Shown piece by piece: positions 24,413 through 33,745 of a stretch of 64,000 nucleotides of DNA. Numbering within the stretch: the stretch's first letter is position 1; each line of letters starts with the position of its first letter. The stretch spans positions 1 through 64,000 of the forward strand of contig NZ_JAHHIR010000030.1 in assembly GCF_018678075.1 (NCBI RefSeq). Reading direction: 5' to 3'. Both the position numbers and the translations under genes were made by a program. A model generated the notes under the pieces. That model saw only the letters and a list, made by a program, of their open reading frames with translations. It was not told the DNA's origin and searched no databases. This stretch comes from Epibacterium ulvae. GTDB lineage: Bacteria > Pseudomonadota > Alphaproteobacteria > Rhodobacterales > Rhodobacteraceae.

Positions 24413-25621
24413 ATGACTGCACGTCCTGAAATGTATCGGTTCCACAATGGCGAAAAAGCGCCATTACAGTTTTCTATTGCTGAGTATGAAGCCCGCATCG
24501 CGGGGTTACGCCAGATTATGGAGACCCATGGTGTCTCAGCGGCAGTATTCACGTCTATGCATAATATCTCGTATTATTCGGGATTTACCTATTGTGCCTT
24601 TGGTAGGCCTTATGCGCTTGTGGTCACTGCCGATACGGCTGTCACCATCAGTGCGGGCATTGACGCGGGCCAGCCGTGGCGGCGCGCATTCTGCGACAAC
24701 ATCACCTATACGGATTGGCAACGCGACAACTTCTGGCGCGCGATTTGTTCTGTCACAGGGGCAGGGGCCACGGTCGGATACGAAAGCGACCATCTGACCC
24801 TGCTGCAGCACGACAAGCTTGCGGCGTTTTTGAAGCCTTCCCAGTTGTTTGATCTGTTTGAACCGACCATGCAGCAACGCATGCGCAAATCTGCGGCTGA
24901 GATCGAATTGATCCGGGCCGGCGCTGCGGTTGCGGATGTTGGCGGCTACGCTATTCGGGATGCAGTCAAGGAAGGCGTGCGTGAAATTGACGTCGCCATG
25001 GCGGGGCGTGACGCGATGGAGTTGGAGATCGCAAAACGCTTTCCAGATGCGGAATATCGTGACACATGGGTTTGGTTCCAGTCGGGGATCAATACCGACG
25101 GGGCGCATAATCCCGTCACCGGACGCCAATTGCAACGCGGCGATATTCTGTCGTTGAACACGTTCCCGATGATCTCGGCCTATTACACCGCGCTGGAACG
25201 CACGATGTTTGTCGCAGAGGTCGACGCGGCCAGCCTGGAAATCTGGCAGGCCAATGTTGCAGCCCACGAATACGGCATGTCGCTGTTGAAACCCGGTGCC
25301 TCTTGCGCGGAGGTGACCGAACAGATCAACGCCTTCTTTGAGGAACGCGATCTGCTGAAATATCGGACCTTTGGCTATGGCCATTCCTTTGGGGTGCTGT
25401 CGCATTACTACGGTCGCGAGGCCGGTTTGGAGCTGCGCGAAGACATCGACACCGTGCTTGAACCGGGCATGGTGATCTCAATGGAGCCGATGCTGACCAT
25501 CGCCGAAGGCGCGTCGGGTGCGGGTGGTTACCGTGAGCATGATATTCTGGTCATCACCGATGACAGCAACGAGAATATCACCAAGTATCCTTACGGCCCT
25601 GAATTCAACATCGTGGGCTGA
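24413..25621 (+). CDS. Creatinase (creatine amidinohydrolase)
   Basis: A 402-residue M24 'pita-bread' hydrolase that splits creatine into sarcosine and urea. The known Pseudomonas creatinase catalytic residues are all present at the same numbers: His232 in NTDGAHNPV, Glu262 in YYTALERT, Glu358 in ISMEPM. Long stretches match creatinase (FGYGHSFG, SHYYGREAG). Unlike the aminopeptidase relatives it lacks the metal-ligand set and works without metal. ATG 24413 has GGAAGGA 7 bases upstream and gives the canonical length. No sarcosine oxidase or urease gene is nearby. Confidence 0.95.
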   Translation: MTARPEMYRFHNGEKAPLQFSIAEYEARIAGLRQIMETHGVSAAVFTSMHNISYYSGFTYCAFGRPYALVVTADTAVTISAGIDAGQPWRRAFCDNITYTDWQRDNFWRAICSVTGAGATVGYESDHLTLLQHDKLAAFLKPSQLFDLFEPTMQQRMRKSAAEIELIRAGAAVADVGGYAIRDAVKEGVREIDVAMAGRDAMELEIAKRFPDAEYRDTWVWFQSGINTDGAHNPVTGRQLQRGDILSLNTFPMISAYYTALERTMFVAEVDAASLEIWQANVAAHEYGMSLLKPGASCAEVTEQINAFFEERDLLKYRTFGYGHSFGVLSHYYGREAGLELREDIDTVLEPGMVISMEPMLTIAEGASGAGGYREHDILVITDDSNENITKYPYGPEFNIVG

Positions 25622-25629
25622 TTTCGAAG

Positions 25630-25657
25630 CGCCGCCGGGTGTTCTCGGCGGCGTTTT
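25630..25657 (+). terminator. Terminator of the creatinase gene
   Basis: CGCCGCCG and CGGCGGCG pair around an 8-base loop and run into four T, 8 bases after the stop. Confidence 0.85.
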
Positions 25658-25775
25658 CCTGCATCAGACGTAAATTGTCACATTTGCCCCACTTGACGCT
25701 TGGGCTTTTGCTTTGCATGCCCCACATAGAAGAGACGTGGGAAAGCTGCGTTGCGAATTTTTTGGAGGCGATGTT

Positions 25776-26411
25776 ATGGGCTATTTGCGTTGGGGTCTTG
25801 CCTTGGTGTTCTGGGGCGGAGTTGCGGCCTTTTTTCATTACACGCTTCCGCAATATGACGTTGTTCGCATCGTCAACACCTATGAAGAGCGTCAGGAATT
25901 GAACGACTGGACCCGCGTCTTCTGGTCCAGCCCTGATGCGCAGACGCAAAATTTGACGAGCCGTGATGTGCAATTCATCCAGGCGGTGCGCCCGGACGGC
26001 GATGCGATTGTGTACCGCAACGAAGACACCGGCTGGAGCTGGCCGCCGTATTTCAAATTCGACACGGCGAACCTGTATACCGAAGCCAATGATGCGATTT
26101 CCAGCAAGGATACCCCTGAATGGGTCGCGATCCGCCATTACGGTTGGCGCAACCAGTTCTTGTCGATTTTCCCGAATGCGGTGTCTTTGAAGCCGGTCGA
26201 AGGGCCAGATGCCAAGATCACCAATTGGCGGAGCATTGTGATCCTGATCGGTTTGGCGGCCGTGTTCTGGGCGATCTACGTGCGCTGGCGCCGGTTCAAG
26301 GCCCGTCGCGTGGATCCGCTGGTGGATGATGTCGAAGACAATTTTTATGCGGTTGGCGACGCAGTGGCTGAGCGTAAAAATAAGCTGATGCAGTTGTTTA
26401 AGAAGAAGTAA
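25776..26411 (+). CDS. DUF1523 family membrane-anchored protein
   Basis: A 211-residue protein with an N-terminal membrane segment (LALVFWGGVAAFF), a soluble domain of about 130 residues with conserved aromatic runs (NEDTGWSWPPYFKFD, WVAIRHYGWRNQFLSIFPN), a second membrane segment near residue 155 and a basic C-terminal tail. This is the DUF1523 layout seen across Rhodobacterales. GGAGG lies 7 bases before the ATG. The function is unknown; the middle domain should face the periplasm. Confidence 0.85.
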   Translation: MGYLRWGLALVFWGGVAAFFHYTLPQYDVVRIVNTYEERQELNDWTRVFWSSPDAQTQNLTSRDVQFIQAVRPDGDAIVYRNEDTGWSWPPYFKFDTANLYTEANDAISSKDTPEWVAIRHYGWRNQFLSIFPNAVSLKPVEGPDAKITNWRSIVILIGLAAVFWAIYVRWRRFKARRVDPLVDDVEDNFYAVGDAVAERKNKLMQLFKKK

Positions 26412-26431
26412 CGCACTGACTGTCGGTGCGG

Positions 26432-28009
26432 TTAGTCCGCAAAAAGGTGATCGGTGCTTAAAATCCGATCCGCCTGCTCTTCGGAGATGGAGAGAAACTC
26501 CTGCAGTTTCTGCCGATTTGTTTCGGGATCGTTGGTTTCACGCAGAATGACATGATGGTCGAGATTGGCGTCCCGCAGACGGTCGGCCTCGAACAAGATG
26601 TCGTTGCGGATCGTCGGCAACAGACGCTCGAGAGACTGGGCGGAAGTCTCTGCTCCCGCCAGTCCCACACGGCGGGCATGACCGGACAGGTAGCTGTCGC
26701 CAAAATTACACTCGATCTGCAACAGACGTGTTTTGGAGCGGTCTGAATAGAAATCCTGGATCAGATCCAAAGAGGCCGGATCCATGCAAACCACCATGCG
26801 GTCGCTGTCGAAATATTCAAACAACATGCGCATCAAGGCCCTGCGGTGTCGGGTGCGCTTGCTCAACGATCCCTCAATGCCGCCCAGATCGGGCAACGGT
26901 GTGTCTTCCTCGTTGAACAGATATTGAAGGCAGGGAACATTTGTAACCTGCTGGATGGGCTCCAAAATTCGCTTGGCGACATGCCATTTCTTGCAGGTGA
27001 TGATCATCAACTCACGCTCGCGTCCCAGCGAGCTTTCGGTCTCCCAAAACCGTGGTGAGAAGCGGCGTCCAACACGTCCCCGTTTGGTCAGGAACTGATG
27101 CAGATTGCGCCCCTCGTTTGAGATCGAAAACGCGACATCATGAGCCGCATAGAGTTTGCCGAGGCGCAGTTTCAGCTCCTTTGCGTCGGGGCTGATCTTG
27201 CGGGCAAAAAGGAAATCCTGGCTGAGCAACAGATCATAGTGATCATTGTAAAAGGAGATCGGCATCCCGTAGTCGCTGAACATCAAGAACGTCAGGGTGC
27301 GGGCTTCGATTTCCTTTTCTGGCACCAGGTGACGGACCAGCGTCTGAAAAAACGTCTCATCCGGAATCCAAGTAGTGCGGAAAAACCGAATGATGTCTTT
27401 GCGTTTTTTCAAAAAATCCAGCAGGCGTTCCACGGTTCGGCGGCGCAGACACCACCATTGGCTGCCAATTTGCACCTGAAGATCGGCTGGGATCTTGCGG
27501 TCCAGCTTGAGCTTTCGTTGCAAGTTGACGCTGGCATAGAACAGGGCTTTGTTTTTGCGTTCATTGAAAACATGGCGATAGATGAGCCGGTCTTCCTTCA
27601 TCCCGGTCTTGATCCAGTCGCTTTCGAAAAAGTCGAAGCTTTCGACGAAATCCAAATCACGCTGGTCCAGGAACCGATGGGCATACTCTGCCGTCTTGAT
27701 CGCCATACAGTCGCCGGAAACCATATAGAAATGAGTGGCGCGCGGGAAACTCTGTGCGGCGGTTTCCAGAGCATGCAACGTCGCCTGAACCAGGGACCAT
27801 TCGCCCCACCCGCATTTCTCGCGCTTCTTGGCAAAGGCGACGTTGGGGTTATCTGCCAGCGCTTTGCGAATACTGTCGTAGTCCGCTTTTGGCGCGCGGG
27901 CGTCAAAATGGATAGAGATATAGTCACCCACAGCCGTCAGTTGGTTGGCCTGCTGCACAACGGCCTCGGGGTCTTTGTGACACAGAAGAATGTAGGCAAT
28001 TTTGGCCAT
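26432..28009 (-). CDS. GT14-family glycosyltransferase with DUF5928 domain
   Basis: The 525-residue cytoplasmic protein starts AKIAYILLCHKDPEAVVQQ, the entry of core-2/I-branching beta-1,6-N-acetylglucosaminyltransferase-like enzymes (GT14). Diagnostic points in the first 260 residues are HFYMVSGDCMAIKT and SQWWCLRRRTVERLL and the WIPDETFFQTL acid region. From about residue 300 a second domain (DUF5928) carries a nucleotide-like GRERELMIITCKKWHVAKRI region resembling a kinase or sulfotransferase fold. It probably adds a sugar to a surface polysaccharide. It faces a sulfotransferase gene across 154 bases, suggesting joint surface-sugar modification. Confidence 0.82.
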   Translation of the reverse strand: MAKIAYILLCHKDPEAVVQQANQLTAVGDYISIHFDARAPKADYDSIRKALADNPNVAFAKKREKCGWGEWSLVQATLHALETAAQSFPRATHFYMVSGDCMAIKTAEYAHRFLDQRDLDFVESFDFFESDWIKTGMKEDRLIYRHVFNERKNKALFYASVNLQRKLKLDRKIPADLQVQIGSQWWCLRRRTVERLLDFLKKRKDIIRFFRTTWIPDETFFQTLVRHLVPEKEIEARTLTFLMFSDYGMPISFYNDHYDLLLSQDFLFARKISPDAKELKLRLGKLYAAHDVAFSISNEGRNLHQFLTKRGRVGRRFSPRFWETESSLGRERELMIITCKKWHVAKRILEPIQQVTNVPCLQYLFNEEDTPLPDLGGIEGSLSKRTRHRRALMRMLFEYFDSDRMVVCMDPASLDLIQDFYSDRSKTRLLQIECNFGDSYLSGHARRVGLAGAETSAQSLERLLPTIRNDILFEADRLRDANLDHHVILRETNDPETNRQKLQEFLSISEEQADRILSTDHLFAD

Positions 28010-28098
28010 TTATGAAACGATTAATCCTGACACTGGGAATTGTTTCCCTTGATAAGCGGGATTACAGGGTGAATAAACCGCAATGTACTGTATTTTAC

Positions 28099-28111
28099 CT
28101 TAAGTCTTAAG
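28099..28111. promoter_or_regulatory. Short palindrome in the glycosyltransferase-sulfotransferase divergent region
   Basis: CTTAAGTCTTAAG is a near-perfect dyad midway in the 154-base AT-rich gap between the two divergent genes. It could be a shared operator. Confidence 0.3.
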
Positions 28112-28163
28112 AATGCAGCGGATTTGCGATAATCTCTTAGGCTGTAAGAAATAAGGAGTGCAC

Positions 28164-28982
28164 ATGGGGTTTCCTGGAACCTGGATGACCGAAAGCCAAA
28201 GCGTTGTATATCGGGTTGTGCCCAAATGCGCGTGCTCGACCATTGGTCAGATCATGTATTACTCAGACCACGGGCGATTTTTTGACGGCGACATCCATGA
28301 TGCAACCGATGGGCTGCACAAATGGGCGCTGGATCACAGCCAAGATCCGATCAGTCAGGTGGTCAAAGCGCAGGAGGCCTATGCCTTTACCTGTGTGCGC
28401 AACCCTTACACACGAGTGCTCAGCTCGTTTTTTGACAAGATCTGCGGCATCCAGCGCAATGGAAAACGCTATCGCGGCAATCTGGTGCCAAAACTGACCT
28501 ACGAGTATGGGATCGAGGTGGGTGGCGATGATGGCAAACAGGAGTTTGACCAGATCAAGAGCTTTCGCCGGTTCCTGCTCTTCGTACGCGATACGGTGCG
28601 GTTCCGCCGGCCGATGGACCCGGATATCCATTGGTCATCGACCTCCGGGCATGCCTCGACGTTCATTTGTAACGGTGGCCGGTATGACAAGATCATCTGG
28701 ACCGAGAAATTCAACGAGGGCATGCAGCAGGTGATGGACGCGATTGAGACCCCCAATCCGGTGGATCTTGCGACCATTCCGCGTTTCAACGAGAGCGAAG
28801 GCCACGGCCCCAAACGCGCCCATCCAGTAGAAGACTACTTCGACGATCTGTCGATGCATCTGGTCTATGAAATCTACAAACGCGATTTCGAAGTGTTCAA
28901 ATACGATTTTGAGAACCCTGCGAACAAGATGCCGATAGGGGAGATCGACTTGGATGAGGTCCACGCCAAACTCGGCGTGTAA
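28164..28982 (+). CDS. Sulfotransferase family protein
   Basis: A 272-residue protein of the carbohydrate sulfotransferase (family 2, HNK-1-like) group. The 5'-phosphosulfate loop is VVPKCACSTIGQIMY near residue 18, and the 3'-phosphate site is FTCVRNPYTRVLSSFFDK near residue 76. The C-terminal SMHLVYEIYKRDFEVFKYDF is the usual helix end. It would transfer sulfate from PAPS to a sugar. ATG 28164 follows AAGGAG by 5 bases. No signal peptide is visible, so it would act in the cytoplasm on a precursor. Divergent from the GT14 gene. Confidence 0.88.
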   Translation: MGFPGTWMTESQSVVYRVVPKCACSTIGQIMYYSDHGRFFDGDIHDATDGLHKWALDHSQDPISQVVKAQEAYAFTCVRNPYTRVLSSFFDKICGIQRNGKRYRGNLVPKLTYEYGIEVGGDDGKQEFDQIKSFRRFLLFVRDTVRFRRPMDPDIHWSSTSGHASTFICNGGRYDKIIWTEKFNEGMQQVMDAIETPNPVDLATIPRFNESEGHGPKRAHPVEDYFDDLSMHLVYEIYKRDFEVFKYDFENPANKMPIGEIDLDEVHAKLGV

Positions 28983-29010
28983 AGTTCGAGATTTGCCACC
29001 TAGGTATGAC

Positions 29011-29150
29011 GATCGAGCAATTGCTCCCGCCCGTCTTTCAGGCATTTAAAATGCCCTCATCCCATTGGGCCTAGCGCCGCGAAGCGGCGCTAGGCCCAAG
29101 ATCAAACGGGGCATCGGCATCGCCGATGGATCGTGCGGGCGCGGGAGTTG
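29011..29150. repeat. Composite palindromic intergenic element
   Basis: Four perfect palindromes are packed in 120 bases: GAGCAATTGCTC (29016-29027), GGCATTT-A-AAATGCC (29041-29055), a 16-bp stem with a GAA loop (29065-29099, arms TTGGGCCTAGCGCCGC and its complement) and CATCGGC-ATC-GCCGATG (29112-29128). The flanks CTCCCGCCCG and CGGGCGCGGGAG (near 29025 and 29137) are also nearly complementary, so the whole could fold as one branched hairpin. It sits between convergent genes and looks like a dispersed REP/MITE-type repeat. Only one copy is in this window. Confidence 0.6.
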
Positions 29151-29164
29151 TACTTTTGACATAA

Positions 29165-29191
29165 AAACGGCCCGCGCGAGGCAGGCCGTTT
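29165..29191 (-). terminator. Terminator of ilvD
   Basis: AAACGGCC and GGCCGTTT pair around an 11-base loop, 35 bases past the ilvD stop; the minus-strand side continues into T. Confidence 0.7.
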
Positions 29192-29225
29192 CACTTAAAC
29201 ATTTCGCTGTTACCAGATCGGGCTA

Positions 29226-31058
29226 TTAGACCTCGCGCACGGCACCTTTGGCCGCGCTGGTTGTCAGCTTTGCATAGGCCTTGAGCGCGGTGGACACTTT
29301 GCGCTTGCGTGGCTCTGCGGGTACCCAGCCCTTCTCATCCTGCACTTTGCGACGCTCTTCGAGCACCTCATCCGAGACGATCAATTGGATGGACCGCTTC
29401 GGGATGTCGATCTCAATTGTGTCACCGTGTTCGACCAGACCGATCACGCCGCCCTCTGCCGCTTCGGGGGAGACGTGGCCAATGGACAGGCCGGATGTTC
29501 CGCCAGAGAAGCGACCATCCGTCAGCAGCGCGCAGGCTTTACCCAGGCCTTTGGATTTCAGATAGGACGTCGGGTAGAGCATTTCCTGCATGCCCGGCCC
29601 ACCGCGTGGACCCTCGTAGCGGATCACCACAACGTCGCCTTCGCTGACCTTGCCAGTCAGGATGTCGTTCACCGCCTGGTCCTGGCTTTCGCAGACATAG
29701 GCAGAGCCGGTGAAGGTCAGGTTGGATGCATCCACACCCGCGGTTTTCACGATACAGCCGTCGCGCGCGATATTGCCGAACAGAACCGCAAGGCCGCCGT
29801 CCTGGCTAAATGCGTGCTCTTTGGAGCGGATGACGCCGCCTTCGCGGTCGGTATCCAGCTCTTTGTACCGGTTGGATTGGCTGAAGGCTTCGGTGGTGCG
29901 CACGCCGCCTGGGGCCGCTTTGAACAGCTCTTCGGCGTCGGTGTTGTTGGCAACTTTGATGTCCCATTTGGCAATCGCTTCGCCCATGGAGCTGGAGTGC
30001 ACGGTTGGCACATCCGTGTGCAAAAGACCTGCGCGGCTCAGCTCACCCAGGATCGAGAAGATGCCACCGGCGCGATGGACGTCTTCCATATGCACATTCT
30101 CAGTATTTGGTGCGACTTTACACAGGCACGGCACATGCCGGCTGAGGCGATCCATGTCGGTCATGGTGAAATCGATGTTGCCCTCATGGGCAATTGCCAA
30201 CAGGTGCAAGACGGTATTGGTGGAGCCACCCATCGCAATGTCGAGGCTCATGGCGTTTTCAAAGGCGTCGAATGTCGCGATCTCACGCGGCAGCAGACCC
30301 TTTTCGTTTTGCTCATAGTGCCGCTTGGTGATCTCAACAATCTTGCGACCGGCTTCCAGGAACAGATGTTTGCGGTCTGCGTGGGTTGCGAGTGTAGAGC
30401 CATTACCCGGCAGGGCCAGACCCAGCGCTTCGGCCAGACAGTTCATCGAGTTGGCGGTGAACATGCCAGAGCACGACCCGCAGGTCGGGCAGGCGTTCTC
30501 TTCGATGTGCTGCACTTGCTCATCGGTGAACTTGTCATTGGCGGCAGCCACCATCGCGTCAACCAGGTCGATCTTCTTCATGTCGAGATCGGCAATATCG
30601 ATCTTGCCTGCTTCCATCGGACCACCCGAGACAAAGATCACCGGAATGTTCAGGCGCATCGCGGCCATCATCATGCCCGGCGTGATCTTGTCACAGTTGG
30701 AGATACAGACCATCGCATCCGCGCAGTGGGCGTTGACCATATATTCGACGCTGTCCGCGATCACTTCGCGCGAGGGCAGGGAATACAGCATTCCGTCGTG
30801 GCCCATGGCGATCCCGTCATCCACAGCAATTGTGTTGAATTCCTTGGCAACACCGCCTGCGGCCTCAACCTCACGCGCAACCATCTGGCCGAGGTCCTTG
30901 AGGTGGACGTGGCCGGGGACAAATTGGGTGAAGGAGTTCACGATGGCGATAATGGGTTTGCCAAAATCGGTGTCGGTCATGCCGGTCGCGCGCCAAAGGC
31001 CACGCGCACCAGCCATATTGCGGCCATGGGTAGAGGTTCTGGATCGGTACATCGGCAT
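29226..31058 (-). CDS. ilvD: Dihydroxy-acid dehydratase
   Basis: A 610-residue iron-sulfur enzyme that dehydrates 2,3-dihydroxy acids in isoleucine and valine synthesis. The start [20 protein letters not shown] is canonical, with AAGGGAA upstream; 12 codons of upstream open frame are excluded. Cluster and active-site features include CDKITPGM near residue 125 and [16 protein letters not shown] near 197, plus [20 protein letters not shown] near the C-terminus. It stands alone here, downstream of a BenE-type transporter on the same strand. Confidence 0.97.
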   Translation of the reverse strand: MPMYRSRTSTHGRNMAGARGLWRATGMTDTDFGKPIIAIVNSFTQFVPGHVHLKDLGQMVAREVEAAGGVAKEFNTIAVDDGIAMGHDGMLYSLPSREVIADSVEYMVNAHCADAMVCISNCDKITPGMMMAAMRLNIPVIFVSGGPMEAGKIDIADLDMKKIDLVDAMVAAANDKFTDEQVQHIEENACPTCGSCSGMFTANSMNCLAEALGLALPGNGSTLATHADRKHLFLEAGRKIVEITKRHYEQNEKGLLPREIATFDAFENAMSLDIAMGGSTNTVLHLLAIAHEGNIDFTMTDMDRLSRHVPCLCKVAPNTENVHMEDVHRAGGIFSILGELSRAGLLHTDVPTVHSSSMGEAIAKWDIKVANNTDAEELFKAAPGGVRTTEAFSQSNRYKELDTDREGGVIRSKEHAFSQDGGLAVLFGNIARDGCIVKTAGVDASNLTFTGSAYVCESQDQAVNDILTGKVSEGDVVVIRYEGPRGGPGMQEMLYPTSYLKSKGLGKACALLTDGRFSGGTSGLSIGHVSPEAAEGGVIGLVEHGDTIEIDIPKRSIQLIVSDEVLEERRKVQDEKGWVPAEPRKRKVSTALKAYAKLTTSAAKGAVREV

Positions 31059-31134
31059 TTTGCTGTTTCCCTTAATTCTGGCCCACAGGGACACTATTTG
31101 CGCAATAATGGCAATATCTCGGGGGCGTGTTCGG

Positions 31135-32364
31135 TTACTTTTGGTGGCTTTGGTTAGGTTCTGCTGCGTGCAGGTGGAGGTTTTCTTGGGTGCGGCGTGC
31201 TTTTCTGGATGGTGTGGTCAGCACATGGTTCACAATGATTCCCGCAACCAGCCCCCAAAAGGCGGCACCAATGCCCCAGAAACTGATGCCAGACACTGTG
31301 ATCATAAAGGTGATCAGCGCTGCTTCGCGCCCCTCTGCATCCAGCAACGCATGCGACAGGCTGTTGCCGATGGTGCCAAGAAGGGCGAGGCCAGCAATCG
31401 TTGCGACCAACGCGGGTGGCGCCACCAAAAAGAGGCTGATGACCGCCGCACCGCCCAGACCGACCGCGCAGTAAAAGACGCCGGCCACAATGGAGGCCTT
31501 GTACCGGGTTGTGGGATCATCATCGGCCTCGGGCCCTGCGCAAATGGCTGCGGTGATGGCCGCAAGGTTGAATGCATAACCGCCAAACGGCGCGAGCAGC
31601 AGGGACGCAAGCCCGGTCACCGTCAGGCTGGCAGACACGGGCGGCGCATAGCCTGCGCTGCGCAACGTCACGACGCCCGGCATATTCTGCGAGCACATGG
31701 TGACGATGTAAAGCGGCAGGCCGAGACCAATGAGCGTCTGCAATGAGAACTCAGGCATCACAAACACCGGCGCGCTGATGGCGAAATTCAGACCAGTCAC
31801 CGTCCCGAAACTGCCCGCACTCCACGCCCAAAGGCAGCCGATGGCGAAACACACAGGCACGGTATAGCGCGAAAAATAGAGCCGCCCACCCACGAAACAT
31901 CCGCCCATGATCAAAACCAAAGTTGGGTCTGTGTTGAGCGCTTCAAAGGCGGCGAGGCCAAATTGAAACAGGATCCCGGCCAACAGGGCGCTGGCCAGCG
32001 TATCCGGAATGAGACGCGCGAATTTTTCGAACCATCCCGTCATGCCAGTGAGGGTCAGCAAAAGGCCAGAGAAGACAAAGGCACCGACGGCCTGACCCAG
32101 AGTGACGCCATCCATTCCCACCGCAATCAATGCAGCCCCCGGCGTCGACCAGGCCGTGAGAATCGGCATCTTGTATTTTAGCGACAGAATGAGACAGGTG
32201 AGCCCCATGCCAAGCCCCAGCGCCATCATCCAACTGGCGGCTTGCGCAGGCGTTGCGCCAACTGCGTCAATTGCTTGAAAAATAATAGCAACCGAACTGG
32301 TGTAGCCCACCAAAACCGCTATAGCACCGGCTGCGATATGAGACAGTTTCAAAGGCGTGGCCAT
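31135..32364 (-). CDS. BenE family transporter (benzoate/H+ symporter-like)
   Basis: A 409-residue membrane protein with about twelve helices and BenE marks: [21 protein letters not shown] at residues 25-45 (core [13 protein letters not shown]), [14 protein letters not shown] near 72, and [17 protein letters not shown] near 238. BenE proteins import benzoate or other aromatic or organic acids with protons. No aromatic catabolism gene is nearby, so the substrate is open. The start shares a 120-base region and two operator-like sites with the divergent XRE-cupin regulator, which probably controls it. Confidence 0.9.
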   Translation of the reverse strand: MATPLKLSHIAAGAIAVLVGYTSSVAIIFQAIDAVGATPAQAASWMMALGLGMGLTCLILSLKYKMPILTAWSTPGAALIAVGMDGVTLGQAVGAFVFSGLLLTLTGMTGWFEKFARLIPDTLASALLAGILFQFGLAAFEALNTDPTLVLIMGGCFVGGRLYFSRYTVPVCFAIGCLWAWSAGSFGTVTGLNFAISAPVFVMPEFSLQTLIGLGLPLYIVTMCSQNMPGVVTLRSAGYAPPVSASLTVTGLASLLLAPFGGYAFNLAAITAAICAGPEADDDPTTRYKASIVAGVFYCAVGLGGAAVISLFLVAPPALVATIAGLALLGTIGNSLSHALLDAEGREAALITFMITVSGISFWGIGAAFWGLVAGIIVNHVLTTPSRKARRTQENLHLHAAEPNQSHQK

Positions 32365-32400
32365 GTGGCTTTCCATTTCCTGCGGCTGCGTTTAGAGTTC

Positions 32401-32445
32401 GTGCGTTATAACGTCCAATATAGGTTTGTGCGCTATAACGCACAA
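32401..32445. promoter_or_regulatory. Two operator-like sites between benE-type and regulator genes
   Basis: GTGCGTTATAACG (32401-32413) and GTGCGCTATAACG (32428-32440) are direct repeats 27 bp apart. The second is also the core of a perfect dyad TTGTGCG-N6-CGCACAA (32426-32445). They lie between divergent start sites and probably bind the adjacent XRE-cupin protein. Confidence 0.65.
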
Positions 32446-32485
32446 GGGCGATTTGAGGCCGCACGACACGAGGTACTGGTCAGGT

Positions 32486-33019
32486 ATGAGAGAAGACACC
32501 ATTGCGCAGAATTTGCGGCGGTTGAGGAATGATCAGAACTTAAGCCTCAGCAAGGCGTCCGAGTTGACCGGCGTGAGCAAAGCAATGCTGGGGCAGATTG
32601 AACGTCAGGAATCCAGCCCGACCATTGCGACCTTGTGGAAAATTGCCCAAGGATTTCAGGTCTCTCTGTCAGCATTGTTGCAAGAGGCGACCTGCACCGA
32701 AGGCTATGAAGCCGTCCAGTTTCCCGGCAGTATTTCGGTGCGCATTGTGTTCCCGTTTGATGCGGCGCTGGGAGTGGAGACCTTTGAGATCACGTTGAAC
32801 GCAGGCCAGTTCCATCAATCACAAGCCCATGTCGCGGGTCTGGTTGAGGATGTCTACGTCTTGTCCGGCGCGATGGAGGTTGAGGTCGCGGGGCAGAAAC
32901 GTCAGCTTGACCAGGGGCAGGGGTATCGTTTTGCAGCGGACCAACACCATGCCTATCGCGGGTTAAGCGCAGGGGCGGTGTTTTTGAACATCCATCACTA
33001 TGGGCCGGGGCCGTATTGA
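32486..33019 (+). CDS. XRE-family transcriptional regulator with cupin sensor domain
   Basis: A 177-residue repressor-like protein. Residues 5-60 are a Cro/C1 helix-turn-helix (LSKASELTGVSKAMLGQIER, with SSPTIATLWKIAQ after it). Residues 100-177 are a cupin (VYVLSGAMEVEVAG, FAADQHHAYRGL), the usual small-molecule sensor. ATG 32486 gives the normal N-terminus. It is divergent from the BenE transporter and likely regulates it, and itself, through the repeats between them. Confidence 0.9.
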   Translation: MREDTIAQNLRRLRNDQNLSLSKASELTGVSKAMLGQIERQESSPTIATLWKIAQGFQVSLSALLQEATCTEGYEAVQFPGSISVRIVFPFDAALGVETFEITLNAGQFHQSQAHVAGLVEDVYVLSGAMEVEVAGQKRQLDQGQGYRFAADQHHAYRGLSAGAVFLNIHHYGPGPY

Positions 33020-33159
33020 GGGTGGGGGCACGCGCGTCGACGGCTGTGTCATTGGCCGATCACACATCCGCGCGTGGCTGAGGTGTCTGCGTTTTCTGGC
33101 ACGCGGAGCGACACGCGCTCTCTTGCGTCTGGCGTGCAGCCCGCTTACATCTGCCTCCC

Positions 33160-33642
33160 ATGGCCAAGAAGCAACAAAACACTGACCCGAATTACAAAGT
33201 TGTCGCCGAAAACCGGCGCGCACGTTTCGATTACGCAATCGACACCGATCTTGAGTGCGGGGTTGTTCTGTATGGCTCGGAAGTTAAAGCGATGCGTGGC
33301 GGCGGGGTAAACATCGCGGATTCCTATGCGGCGGTGGAAGATGGTGAATTGTGGTTGGTGAACTCCTACATTCCGCCCTATGAGCAGGCCAAGGTATTCA
33401 AACATGTGGAACGGCGGCGGCGCAAGCTGTTGGTGTCCCGGCGTGAGCTGGCCGAGATGTGGAATGCCACACAGCGCAAAGGCATGACGCTTGTGCCCCT
33501 GGTGCTGTATTTCAACCACAAGGGCCGGGCCAAGATCAAAATCGGCATCGCCAAGGGTAAGAAGCTGCACGACAAACGCGCAACCGAGGCCAAGCGCGAT
33601 TGGTCGCGTCAAAAGCAGCGTCTGCTCAAAGATCACAGCTAG
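33160..33642 (+). CDS. smpB: SsrA-binding protein SmpB
   Basis: A 160-residue protein that delivers tmRNA to stalled ribosomes. It carries [15 protein letters not shown] at the start, [19 protein letters not shown] near residue 40, and the C-terminal basic tail [14 protein letters not shown] that reads the empty mRNA channel. Full length. The tmRNA gene itself is not in the window. Confidence 0.97.
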   Translation: MAKKQQNTDPNYKVVAENRRARFDYAIDTDLECGVVLYGSEVKAMRGGGVNIADSYAAVEDGELWLVNSYIPPYEQAKVFKHVERRRRKLLVSRRELAEMWNATQRKGMTLVPLVLYFNHKGRAKIKIGIAKGKKLHDKRATEAKRDWSRQKQRLLKDHS

Positions 33643-33745
33643 AGCCTTAGCTGCGGCAAATTTATCCCAAATGACCAGTTGGCCCGTCTTGCACAGTCTA
33701 AGGCGCGGTAGTACCCATGCTTGCAGGTTTTCCGGGGAGGCATGA

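Noticed and set aside
29385-31157. 590-codon plus-strand open frame opposite ilvD
   Set aside because: It is the antisense shadow of a complete ilvD gene.
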